Source of the DNA: Actinomycetes bacterium | GTDB lineage: Bacteria; Actinomycetota; Coriobacteriia; Anaerosomatales; Anaerosomataceae | Assembly: GCA_021850085.1 (NCBI GenBank) | Contig: JAJZRZ010000046.1 | Coordinates: forward strand, 1-9,988 | Length of the DNA stretch: 9,988 nucleotides | Direction of reading: 5' to 3' | Shown here: in pieces, positions 1-6,248 of the stretch | Position numbering within the stretch: position 1 is the first letter of the stretch | How the letters are laid out: each line of letters opens with the position of its first letter | Translations under genes and position numbers: made by a program | The notes under the pieces: generated by a model | What the model was told of the DNA's origin: nothing | What the model saw: only the letters and a program-made list of their open reading frames with translations | Databases searched by the model: none

Positions 1-1
1 C

Positions 2-859
2 TGGTACCGCGGGCGGGGCGCGGGCGAAGCGGCGCCGTGCGAGATGGTGGGCGGCTGCACGCTGTGCGACGACGCGAAGGTGCCCTACATCGACGAGCTG
101 GACACAGGGGACAACGCGTCAATGCGGCTTATGCAGACTGCAGAAGCCCGCACGCGGGGCCTTATCAAGCCGGAGGTGGAGTGGGCCGGCGACGGCATCG
201 TGGCGGTCACGATGTTCCTGCCGGCCGCCGAGCCGGTGGCCGAGGCGGCCGCGCTCGAGCTCGGCCGTGCGATGAACCTCTCGGACTGCGAGGTCATCCA
301 CAAGCGCGTGATGCACCCCGCCGAGGGGACGCTGATCGAGCTCAAGGGCCGCCTCGACGTGGCCATCGACCCCGCCACCCTCACGCTGCCCGAGCCGCCG
401 GACCTGCTCGATGACGACGACATGCGCGAGTTCGTGCACGCGCGCAACGTGCGCGTGGTGGCAGCCACCGTTGGCAACGACGAGCACTCGGTGGGCATGC
501 GCGAGATCATCGACATCAAGCATGGCGGGCTCGAGAAGTGGAGCTTTTCCGTGACGTATCTCGGCACGAGCGTGCCGATCGAGAAGGTGCTCGACGCCGC
601 CGTGGAGCACGCGGCGAGCGCCGTGCTCATCTCCACGATCATCACGCACGCCGATGTGCACCGCGAGATGATGGAGAAGCTCGCCGACCTCGCAAAGGAG
701 AAGGGCGTGCGCGACCGGTTGCTCCTCATCGCCGGCGGCACGCAGGTCACCGACGAGCAGGCGCGAGGCTGGGGCATGGATGCCGGGTTCGGCCGCCGCA
801 CCAAGGGCGTGGCGGTGGCGAGCTTCATCGTGCGCGAGATGCGCGCGCGTGGGCTGTAG
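2..859 (+). CDS. oraE: D-ornithine 4,5-aminomutase large subunit, C-terminal part (5' end outside window)
   Basis: The frame is open from base 2 with no start needed, so this is the 3' end of a longer gene; an in-frame ATG at 44 is probably internal. Numbering from that ATG, residues 46-110 match the small alpha/beta dimerisation domain of the KamE/OraE family (VEWAGDGIVAVTMFLP). Residues 135-271 form the Rossmann-type cobalamin domain. DEHSVG holds the axial-ligand His148, and Lys159, 11 residues later, sits where this family keeps the lysine forming the PLP aldimine (H133/K144 in KamE, H618/K629 in OraE). IAGGTQ and DAGFGRR near the end are the usual nucleotide-loop motifs. The enzyme moves the terminal amino group of D-ornithine to give 2,4-diaminopentanoate, using adenosylcobalamin and PLP with the small subunit OraS. 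OraE is preferred over KamE (lysine 5,6-aminomutase beta) because an ornithine racemase and a GlmL-type ATPase lie downstream and because no RBS precedes the ATG at 44. The missing N-terminus prevents certainty. Confidence 0.82.
   Translation, partial: WYRGRGAGEAAPCEMVGGCTLCDDAKVPYIDELDTGDNASMRLMQTAEARTRGLIKPEVEWAGDGIVAVTMFLPAAEPVAEAAALELGRAMNLSDCEVIHKRVMHPAEGTLIELKGRLDVAIDPATLTLPEPPDLLDDDDMREFVHARNVRVVAATVGNDEHSVGMREIIDIKHGGLEKWSFSVTYLGTSVPIEKVLDAAVEHAASAVLISTIITHADVHREMMEKLADLAKEKGVRDRLLLIAGGTQVTDEQARGWGMDAGFGRRTKGVAVASFIVREMRARGL
127..149. repeat. Short repeat copy A (inside oraE)
   Basis: Bases 127-149 match 4333-4355 at 21 of 23 positions, including an uninterrupted 16-base identity, CAGACTGCAGAAGCCC (134-149 and 4340-4355). 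In both genes the word is read in the same frame as Gln-Thr-Ala-Glu-Ala. The codons ACT, GCA and GAA are low-GC choices that stand out from the surroundings. Confidence 0.6.
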
Positions 860-938
860 CGGCTCCGTCGCCCAAGCCGTGGGGTATATCTCACGATGAC
901 CGGTCGTGCTTCCTGAACCAGACTGTGAGGGGACTTCC

Positions 939-1520
939 ATGTCGCACGAACTGCCACCGCTGCCTTACGCCAAAGACGCGCTCGAGCCGCACATCTCGGC
1001 CGAGACGCTCGACTACCACCACGACAAGCACCATCAGGCCTACGTGACCAAGCTGAACGAGCTCATCGCCGGGACCGAGCTTGCCGAGGCGCCGCTCGAG
1101 GAGATCGTGAAGCGGTCGTCCGGGCCCCTTTTCAACAACGGCGCCCAGACTTGGAACCACACGTTCTTCTGGAGCTGCATGTCGCCACAGGGCGGAGGGG
1201 CGCCCCAGGGCGCACTTGCCGAAGCGATCGAGCGCGAGTTCGGCTCGTTCGAGCAGTTCAAGGAGCAGTTCGCCAACGCCGCTGTCACGCAGTTCGGCTC
1301 GGGTTGGGCGTGGCTCGTGAAAGACGCCGACGGCAACCTTTCCGTGATGAGCACCAGCAACGCCGGCAATCCGATGACCGAGAACAAGAAGCCGCTGCTC
1401 ACGTGCGATGTGTGGGAGCACGCCTACTACATCGACTACCGCAATGCCCGGCCGAAGTTCGTGGAGGCGTTCTGGAGCGTCGTGAACTGGGAGTTCGTGG
1501 CGGAGAACCTCCGCGGGTAG
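939..1520 (+). CDS. sodB: Superoxide dismutase, Fe type
   Basis: A full-length 193-residue Fe/Mn superoxide dismutase, which converts superoxide to oxygen and peroxide in the cytoplasm. The start at 939 is chosen because GAGGGGA (927-933) lies 5 bases upstream and the protein then begins MSHELPPLPY, as in FeSODs. The four metal ligands are present: His27 (YHHDKHH), His74 (QTWNH), Asp157 and His161 (DVWEHAYYIDYRNARP). Gln70 in NNGAQTWNH is the active-site glutamine at the position typical of Fe enzymes; Mn enzymes carry it later in the chain. STSNAGNP also follows the Fe pattern. It lies 79 bases after oraE in the same direction. Radical B12 enzymes are oxygen sensitive, so a protective role near this pathway is plausible, but that is inference. 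Fe versus Mn or cambialistic use cannot be proved from sequence. Confidence 0.96.
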   Translation: MSHELPPLPYAKDALEPHISAETLDYHHDKHHQAYVTKLNELIAGTELAEAPLEEIVKRSSGPLFNNGAQTWNHTFFWSCMSPQGGGAPQGALAEAIEREFGSFEQFKEQFANAAVTQFGSGWAWLVKDADGNLSVMSTSNAGNPMTENKKPLLTCDVWEHAYYIDYRNARPKFVEAFWSVVNWEFVAENLRG

Positions 1521-1528
1521 GACCGCGG
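1511..1528 (+). terminator. GC hairpin over the sodB stop codon
   Basis: CCGCGG at 1511-1516 pairs with CCGCGG at 1523-1528; one more T-A pair outside gives 7 bp, with a 6-base loop that contains the end of the stop codon. No T tract follows, so it is at best a weak or factor-dependent terminator separating sodB from the toxin-antitoxin promoter. Confidence 0.3.
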
Positions 1529-1545
1529 AATCGACGCGGCGCGAC

Positions 1546-1576
1546 GATACGCACTGATACACACTCTTGCTATGCT
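1546..1576 (+). promoter_or_regulatory. Putative promoter and RHH operator of the MNT-HEPN operon
   Basis: Two tandem 10-base copies, GATACGCACT (1546-1555) and GATACACACT (1556-1565), differ at one base. They are followed by TGC-TATGCT, where TATGCT (1571-1576) resembles an extended -10 box. A 10-base spacing puts both half-sites on one face of the helix, which suits a ribbon-helix-helix repressor, and the next gene encodes an N-terminal RHH domain. If TATGCT is the -10, transcription would begin at or next to the ATG at 1583, giving a leaderless mRNA. This agrees with the absence of a Shine-Dalgarno sequence there. The -35 is poor (TACGCA at best). Confidence 0.45.
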
Positions 1577-1582
1577 GCTGCC

Positions 1583-2083
1583 ATGAAGTACCGGCGGCTG
1601 AACATCACCCTCCCTGAGGACACCTTGGCGCGCGCGGACGCGTTTGCGCGTGCGGAACGCTACTCACGAAGCGAGCTCATCGCCACCGCGCTCGAGGCCT
1701 TCGTCAGTGGCGAGACGGCTCCGTCAGGAATGGCTCGCGAGAGCGGGGTCGCGTACGCGCCTCAAGCGGTGGGGCTCAATCCTTCGATAAGGCCGCTGGT
1801 GCCAGACATCATAGATGTTTGTCGTCGGCACGGGCTGGTGTACGCGGCGCTCGTCGGTTCATCGACGCATCCGGACCCTGCAGTGAAGCCTCGAGACTTG
1901 GATCTGCTGGTACGTTTCCCGGTCGGCGCCGCCAGGCGCGCCTGGGACCACATCGACCTGCGCGACGAGTTGGCGACGATCGTCGCCAGGCCCGTCGACC
2001 TTATCGAGATCGACGCGGTCACGAACCCGCACCTTCAGGAAGAGTTGCGTCGAACGAGGGTGGTGCTGCTTGAGGCCGCGTGA
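1583..2083 (+). CDS. mntA: RHH-MNT fusion: nucleotidyltransferase antitoxin (MntA-like) with N-terminal DNA-binding domain
   Basis: A 166-residue two-domain protein. Residues 1-42 (RRLNITLPEDTLARADAFA, then SRSELIATALEAFV) have the beta-strand, helix, helix pattern of CopG-type ribbon-helix-helix DNA-binding domains. Residues 75-166 form a minimal nucleotidyltransferase: Gly92-Ser93, the metal-binding pair Asp105/Asp107 (RDLDLLV) and a third acidic position Asp139 (RPVDLIE). The gap between GS and DxD is 11 residues, one or so longer than usual. In the studied MntA-HepT systems the MNT protein is the antitoxin and transfers AMP onto a tyrosine of the HEPN toxin, blocking its RNase activity. 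Here a HEPN gene follows with a 14-base overlap, so the same pairing is inferred. The start at 1583 lacks an RBS but begins exactly at the RHH domain. The RHH domain would add autorepression, a function the plain MntA lacks. Confidence 0.82.
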   Translation: MKYRRLNITLPEDTLARADAFARAERYSRSELIATALEAFVSGETAPSGMARESGVAYAPQAVGLNPSIRPLVPDIIDVCRRHGLVYAALVGSSTHPDPAVKPRDLDLLVRFPVGAARRAWDHIDLRDELATIVARPVDLIEIDAVTNPHLQEELRRTRVVLLEAA

Positions 2084-2423
2084 TCCTGCTATGGCGGCAC
2101 ACGATGCGCTGGTCGCTGCCGAATGGGTCGCGTCACGTTGCGACGGAGTCACCCTGGAGCAGTTCACCGAGGATGACGTCCTGCGCCTCGCGGTGGAGCG
2201 GCAACTGGAGATCGCGGGGGAGGCGCTGGCCCGTGCGGAGCGCGCGGATCCGGACTTCACGCAGATGGTCCCGGACTTGCGCAGGGTCATCGGGCTTCGG
2301 AGCGTGCTAGCACACGGATATGATGTCATCGACCCGCACGCGATCCACCTGGTAGCCACGATCAGCGTGCCCGCACTTGCGGTGGCATTACGCCAACTGC
2401 TCGGCATGGAGGACACCGAATGA
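2070..2423 (+). CDS. hepT: HepT-like HEPN/DUF86 ribonuclease toxin
   Basis: A 117-residue all-helical HEPN (DUF86) protein, the usual partner of MNT antitoxins. AVERQLEIAGEAL (41-53) is the conserved central helix. RSVLAHGY (Arg77, His82, Tyr84) is an intact RX4HXY motif: Arg and His form the RNase site, and Tyr is the residue AMPylated by MntA in characterised systems. The TTG start at 2070 is preferred over the ATG at 2091. It has GAGGG (2056-2060) 9 bases upstream, it overlaps the antitoxin gene by 14 bases as in coupled TA pairs, and it keeps the RD...HDALVAAEW segment that DUF86 proteins carry at the N-terminus. The stop codon overlaps the ATG of the next gene (ATGA at 2420-2423), tying this toxin to a metabolic gene. 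All key residues are present, so it is probably active. Confidence 0.85.
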   Translation: MRPRDPAMAAHDALVAAEWVASRCDGVTLEQFTEDDVLRLAVERQLEIAGEALARAERADPDFTQMVPDLRRVIGLRSVLAHGYDVIDPHAIHLVATISVPALAVALRQLLGMEDTE

Positions 2424-3766
2424 CCGCTGCCCGCTCGGTCGATGCACTCGTGGCCGAGATCGGCTCCACCACCACGGTGGTGTGCGCTTTCGACGGTCTG
2501 GCCGAATGGCCCGACTCGCGGCCACGCCTGATCGGACAGGGCTTCGCACCAACAACCGTCGCGCACGGCGACGTGGGCATCGGTGTCGAGCGTGCGCGCG
2601 CCGGGCTCGAGGCGCAGCTCGGCGTGCTCGAGCCGGGACTCACCGTGGCGACGTCGTCGGCGGCCGGCGGCCTGCGGATGACGGTGCACGGGCTCACGAG
2701 CAAGATGACCGCCATGGCCGCGCGCGAGGCGGCGCTCGGCGCGGGCGGGGTCGTGGAGCACCAGACGTCGGGGCACCTGCGCGACATCGACCTTGAGCGG
2801 GTGGACGAGGTCTCGCCCGGTCTCATCTTGCTCGCCGGCGGCGTGGAAGGCGGCGACTCGGAGGTCGTGCTGTTCAACGCGCGACAGCTCGCGAAACTCT
2901 CGGTGCGACCGATCGTGGTGTACGCGGGGAACTCGTCGGCGGCGCCGGAGGCGCTCGAGATCCTCAGTGCGGCCGGCTTTCGCGTGCGGCTCACCCAGAA
3001 CGTGTACCCTTCCGTTGACGAGCTCGACATCGTGCCCGCGCGCCACGCCATCCATGACGCGTTCGAGGAGCACATCACCCAGGCGCCCGGCATGCAGCGC
3101 ATCGGCGAGCTGGTCACTGGCCGCATCCTCCCCACGCCCGGCGCGGTGCTCATCGCAGCCGAGGTGCTCGCCGGAGCGCTCGGCGACCTCATGGTGGTGG
3201 ACGTGGGCGGCGCCACGACCGACGTGCACTCCGTCACGGACGGCACGCCGGAGATCTCGGCCATCGCCACCGACCCTCAGCCGCGTGCCAAGCGCACGGT
3301 GGAGGGCGATCTGGGAACGTATGTGAGCGCTCGGCATGTGGCCGAGCTGCTGGCACCCGCCGAACGGCCGACGCTGTTGCCTCCGGCGGTGCCGTCGACC
3401 CCGGAGGAGATCGCCTCGGCTGCTGTCCTCGCTCGCACCGCGACCCTGACGGCTGTGGAGCGTCACGCCGGGCGGTTCGTCCACCTGTATACCCCGAAAG
3501 GGCGGCAAACGGTCGCGAAGGGTCGCGACTTGACCGCCTGTCGGCTCATCGTCGGGACGGGCGGCGCGCTCACGCGACTGCCGGGCGGCGACGCGATATT
3601 GGCCGAGGTGCGATCGCCCGCCGCGGGCGGCGACCGCCTGCTGCCTCCGGCCGACGCCGTAGTGGCCCTCGACCGCCACTACGTCTTCGCGGCGTGCGGG
3701 GCGCTCGCGGTGCACTTCCCCGACGAAGCCATCGTCGCGCTCATGCGCGAGAGCATCGGGCTGTAG
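2420..3766 (+). CDS. glmL: GlmL/MutL-family ASKHA ATPase, probable aminomutase reactivating factor
   Basis: A 448-residue protein of the GlmL (glutamate mutase L, MutL) family. The ASKHA ATPase elements are visible: phosphate-1 loop at 9-22 (ALVAEIGSTTTVVCAF), phosphate-2 loop at 257-270 (LMVVDVGGATTDVH) and an adenosine-type glycine motif at 376-385 (LIVGTGGALT). Family blocks include HGLTSKMTAMAAREAALGAG (90-109), LLAGGVEGGD (137-146) and LTQNVYPSVDELDI (191-204). GlmL genes accompany B12-dependent carbon-skeleton mutases and aminomutases. The presumed role is ATP-driven exchange of damaged cobalamin, by analogy with diol dehydratase reactivases. In clostridial ornithine clusters a member of this family sits between oraE and orr, so OraE is the likely client here. 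GGAGG (2408-2412) precedes the ATG by 7 bases, inside the HEPN gene, whose stop overlaps this start. The biochemical role is inferred from family and context. Confidence 0.88.
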   Translation: MTAARSVDALVAEIGSTTTVVCAFDGLAEWPDSRPRLIGQGFAPTTVAHGDVGIGVERARAGLEAQLGVLEPGLTVATSSAAGGLRMTVHGLTSKMTAMAAREAALGAGGVVEHQTSGHLRDIDLERVDEVSPGLILLAGGVEGGDSEVVLFNARQLAKLSVRPIVVYAGNSSAAPEALEILSAAGFRVRLTQNVYPSVDELDIVPARHAIHDAFEEHITQAPGMQRIGELVTGRILPTPGAVLIAAEVLAGALGDLMVVDVGGATTDVHSVTDGTPEISAIATDPQPRAKRTVEGDLGTYVSARHVAELLAPAERPTLLPPAVPSTPEEIASAAVLARTATLTAVERHAGRFVHLYTPKGRQTVAKGRDLTACRLIVGTGGALTRLPGGDAILAEVRSPAAGGDRLLPPADAVVALDRHYVFAACGALAVHFPDEAIVALMRESIGL

Positions 3767-3787
3767 GGACATGCAGGCAGACCCGCC

Positions 3788-3794
3788 GAGGAGG
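3788..3794 (+). promoter_or_regulatory. Strong ribosome binding site fixing the GTG start of orr
   Basis: GAGGAGG lies 5 bases before the GTG at 3800, in the 33-base gap after the glmL stop. It supports the GTG start and, with no promoter seen in the gap, independent translation within one transcript. Confidence 0.75.
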
Positions 3795-3799
3795 AACCC

Positions 3800-4861
3800 G
3801 TGACCGCACAGGCAACCGTGACCGTAGACCTTGCGAAGGTGGCCGACAACGCCCGCACCGTGGTAGAGGCGCTCGGCGGCCGGACGGTCTTCGGTGTCAC
3901 CAAGGTGACGTGCGGCTCGCCGGAGGTGGCGCGTGCGATGCTCTCCGGCGGCGCGTCGGGCATCGCCGACTCGCGGCTCGAGAACATCGCTCGGATGCGC
4001 GAGGCGGGGGTTTCAACCGAGTACTGGCTGCTGCGGGCGCCCGCGCCGGCGCTCGCCGAGGAGGTCGTGCGGCTGGCCGACGTCTCGCTCGAAAGCGAGA
4101 CCGAGACGCTGGGGGCCCTCGATGCGGCCGCCCGTCGCGCGGGCGTGCGCCACCGAGTCGTGGCGATGGTGGACCTCGGCGATCTGCGCGAGGGCATGCT
4201 CGCCGAGGACCTGCCCGGCTTCCTCGAGCGGGCGAGCCGACTGCCCGGCATCGACGTCTTCGGCATCGGTGCGAGCCTCACGTGCTACGGCGGCATCGTG
4301 CCGGACGCGGACAACCTCGGGCAGCTGGTTGCGCTTACACAGACTGCAGAAGCCCAACTCGGCCACCGCCTCCACGTGAGCGGCGGCATGTCGAGCTCGC
4401 TGGATGCGCTCGTGGACGACGTCCTCCCGTCGCGCGTGGACAGCCTGCGCGTGGGGGAGAGCATCCTGCTCGGCGTGTCCACCGTGACGCGGCAGCAGAT
4501 CCTCGGGCTCCACACGGATGCGATCACCGTGAGCGCGCCGGTGATCGAGTGCTTCCGGAAGCCATCGGTGCCGTGGGGAACCATCGCCCAGGACGCTTTC
4601 GGCGGCACGCCCGTCTTCGAGGACCGGGGTCTGCGACGGCGCGCGGTGCTCGCGATGGGGCGCCAGGACACCGTGCCGAGCGCACTTGAGCCAGTGGACC
4701 CGCGCATGCGGGTGCTGGGCGCGTCCTCGGACCACCTGGTGCTCGACGTCGAGGACCTCCCAGTGCCGCCGCGCCCGGGCGACCCCATCGAGTTCGTGCC
4801 CGGCTACTCGGCCACGCTCGCGGCGTTCACGTCGCCGTACGTGCTCAAGCGCTTCGTCTGA
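3800..4861 (+). CDS. orr: Ornithine racemase, PLP-dependent (alanine racemase N-terminal fold)
   Basis: A 353-residue protein of the alanine/ornithine racemase family with a PLP-binding TIM barrel. Lys35 in VFGVTKVTCG is the expected Schiff-base lysine. Other family blocks are DSRLENIARMR (58-68), MVDLGDLREGM (123-133), FGIGASLTCYGG (154-165, a phosphate/substrate loop), HVSGGMSSSLDAL (192-204) and LRVGESILLG (216-225). It would interconvert L- and D-ornithine, supplying the D-isomer used by the OraS/OraE aminomutase encoded upstream. The length and the C-terminal extension (about 230-353) are those of Orr rather than the short YggS-type PLP homeostasis proteins. It lies 33 bases after glmL in the same direction and is the last gene of this operon. 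The stop is 27 bases from the convergent stop of the next gene, with no clear terminator between. Specificity for ornithine rests on family and neighbours. Confidence 0.88.
   Translation: MTAQATVTVDLAKVADNARTVVEALGGRTVFGVTKVTCGSPEVARAMLSGGASGIADSRLENIARMREAGVSTEYWLLRAPAPALAEEVVRLADVSLESETETLGALDAAARRAGVRHRVVAMVDLGDLREGMLAEDLPGFLERASRLPGIDVFGIGASLTCYGGIVPDADNLGQLVALTQTAEAQLGHRLHVSGGMSSSLDALVDDVLPSRVDSLRVGESILLGVSTVTRQQILGLHTDAITVSAPVIECFRKPSVPWGTIAQDAFGGTPVFEDRGLRRRAVLAMGRQDTVPSALEPVDPRMRVLGASSDHLVLDVEDLPVPPRPGDPIEFVPGYSATLAAFTSPYVLKRFV
4333..4355. repeat. Short repeat copy B (inside orr)
   Basis: Second copy of the 23-base near-identical word of oraE (see 127-149), in the same reading frame. 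It encodes Leu-Thr-Gln-Thr-Ala-Glu-Ala against Leu-Met-Gln-Thr-Ala-Glu-Ala in oraE. Cause unknown; see findings. Confidence 0.6.
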
Positions 4862-4888
4862 AGCGACCCCACCGAGGCCGCCCGCTGC

Positions 4889-6121
4889 TCAGTCGGCCAC
4901 CACGCGGTGCAGTCCGCCGGCGAAGTCGATCACGTACAGCTCGCCCTCATCGTCCTCGCCGAAGCTTGAGATCAGCATCGCGGTGTCGATGAGCAGCCGC
5001 GTCTCGGCGGCGCCGTCAGCCGAGCGCTGCAGCCCCCAGATACGCCCGTCCACGAAGTCCGCGTAGAAGTACGTCCCCCACAGAGGCGCCTGCTCGCTGC
5101 CCCGGTACGCATAGCCGCCGGTCACCGACTTGCCGGCGTCGCGATCGTACTGCACGAGCGGCATCGTGAAGCCTTCCGCCGAAGGAGCCTCCTCGCCGCC
5201 GGGGTAGGTGTGCGCCCCCTCGTAAAGGTTCCACCCGTAGTTCTCGCCCCCTTCCGAGTGCGCCGGCTGGAAGTCGATCTCCTCCCACGCGTTTTGGCCC
5301 ACGTCGCCGATCCACAGGTCGCCGGTCTCGCGGTCGAAGGAGTAACGCCACGGGTTGCGCAGCCCGAACGCCCAGATCTCGGGCCGCACACCCGGCTCGT
5401 TCACGAACGGGTTGTCCTCGGGTATCGCATACCCTGCCAAGGAGGTGTCGCTCACGTCCAGCCGAAGCATCTTGCCGAGCAGCATCCCGAGGTTCTGTCC
5501 CATGCCTTGCGGGTCGCCGCCTGAGCCGCCGTCACCGAATCCCACGTAGAGGTAACCGTCGGGGCCGAAGGTGAGCATTCCGCCGTTGTGGTTCGCGAAC
5601 GGCTGCTCCACGGTGAGCAGCACCTGCTCGGATGCCGCGTCCGCCGCATCCCCGTTCACGCGGAACCGCGAGATCACGCTCGTGCCGGCGGTGTCGGTGT
5701 AGTTCACGTAGCAGACCTGCGAGCGGGTGAAGTCGGGTGGGAACGCCAGGCCGAGCAGCCCCTGCTCGCTTCCCCGGCTCACGCGGCCGGATACGTCGAG
5801 GAACGGCTCGGGGTTGCTCTTGCCGTCACGCAGCACCCACACACGCCCGCCCTTCTCCACCACGAACAGCCTGCCCGAGTCGTCGCCGGCGCCCGTTGCG
5901 TACAGCGGCTGGTCGAAGCCGGTCGCGACCGGCTCGAGCGCGATGGCGATCTCGGCAAGCGGCGTGACCGCACGCTCCGGCTCCCCCGCCCCGGTCGGCT
6001 CCTCCGACCCGGCCGGCGGCGCCACCACAGTTGGCTGAGATGGCTCGCCCTGGCATCCCGCGAGCACGAGCAGCGCGGCGAGTGCAAGCGTGACCGAGAT
6101 GTGGTTCCCGTGAAGCGCCAT
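4889..6121 (-). CDS. Lipoprotein of the glucose/sorbosone (PQQ-type) dehydrogenase family
   Basis: A 410-residue exported protein. The start at 6121 is chosen because AGGAG lies 7 bases upstream and it directly gives a lipoprotein signal: hydrophobic residues 8-20, then lipobox LAGC with Cys23 as the lipidated residue. A Pro/Glu/Gly-rich linker (24-55) leads to a six-bladed beta-propeller of the GSDH family (about 60-410). Diagnostic segments are SEQGLLGLAFPPDF (118-131), NHNGGMLTFGPDGYLYVGFG (177-196, His178 being the likely catalytic base), GLRNPWRYSFD (253-263) and GDVGQNAWEEID (272-283). The second half carries further blade motifs (ENYGWNLYEG, YFYADFVDGRIW). Characterised relatives oxidise aldose sugars with PQQ outside the cytoplasm, but many bacterial homologues have no known substrate or cofactor. 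No PQQ synthesis gene is in this window, so the reaction is open. It is convergent with orr and divergent from the DUF1540 gene. Confidence 0.88.
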   Translation of the reverse strand: MALHGNHISVTLALAALLVLAGCQGEPSQPTVVAPPAGSEEPTGAGEPERAVTPLAEIAIALEPVATGFDQPLYATGAGDDSGRLFVVEKGGRVWVLRDGKSNPEPFLDVSGRVSRGSEQGLLGLAFPPDFTRSQVCYVNYTDTAGTSVISRFRVNGDAADAASEQVLLTVEQPFANHNGGMLTFGPDGYLYVGFGDGGSGGDPQGMGQNLGMLLGKMLRLDVSDTSLAGYAIPEDNPFVNEPGVRPEIWAFGLRNPWRYSFDRETGDLWIGDVGQNAWEEIDFQPAHSEGGENYGWNLYEGAHTYPGGEEAPSAEGFTMPLVQYDRDAGKSVTGGYAYRGSEQAPLWGTYFYADFVDGRIWGLQRSADGAAETRLLIDTAMLISSFGEDDEGELYVIDFAGGLHRVVAD

Positions 6122-6248
6122 CACGCCGCTCCTTTCCGTCACTACGGTATACCCGTCGATCGGCGGCGGACGCGGTTTCTTCGGCGGGCAGGCGGGGTAG
6201 AGAGGTGAAAAGTCGCGGCGGTCAACGAGAGAGAGAGGTGATTCGAGC
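6122..6248. promoter_or_regulatory. Divergent intergenic region between the GSDH lipoprotein and DUF1540 genes
   Basis: This 127-base gap must hold both promoters. On the minus strand TATACC (6153-6148, inside the palindrome GGTATACC at 6146-6153) is a possible -10 for the lipoprotein gene, but no convincing -35 is seen. On the plus strand the word AGAGAGGTGA occurs twice (6199-6208 and 6232-6241); the second copy is the ribosome binding site of the DUF1540 gene. Confidence 0.35.

Noticed and set aside
44..859. Lysine 5,6-aminomutase beta subunit (KamE) starting at the ATG at 44
   Set aside because: The length is close to KamE, but the frame is open to the window edge, no RBS precedes the ATG, and the neighbours are ornithine racemase and a GlmL-type ATPase, which fit OraE better. 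Not fully excluded.
885..890. TATATC as -10 box for sodB
   Set aside because: No -35 of any quality is found 16-18 bases upstream, and sodB could be transcribed with oraE; too weak to list.
2091..2093. ATG at 2091 as the hepT start
   Set aside because: No RBS lies at proper spacing, and it would remove the N-terminal RD segment typical of DUF86 proteins; TTG at 2070 is better.
1859..3772. 637-codon open frame on the minus strand opposite mntA, hepT and glmL
   Set aside because: It is antisense to three genes with clear family motifs. Its translation is Arg/His/Gly-rich with no recognisable domain, typical of a GC-rich shadow frame.
4862..4888. Bidirectional terminator between the convergent orr and lipoprotein genes
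   Set aside because: The 27-base gap has no inverted repeat or T tract that I can support.
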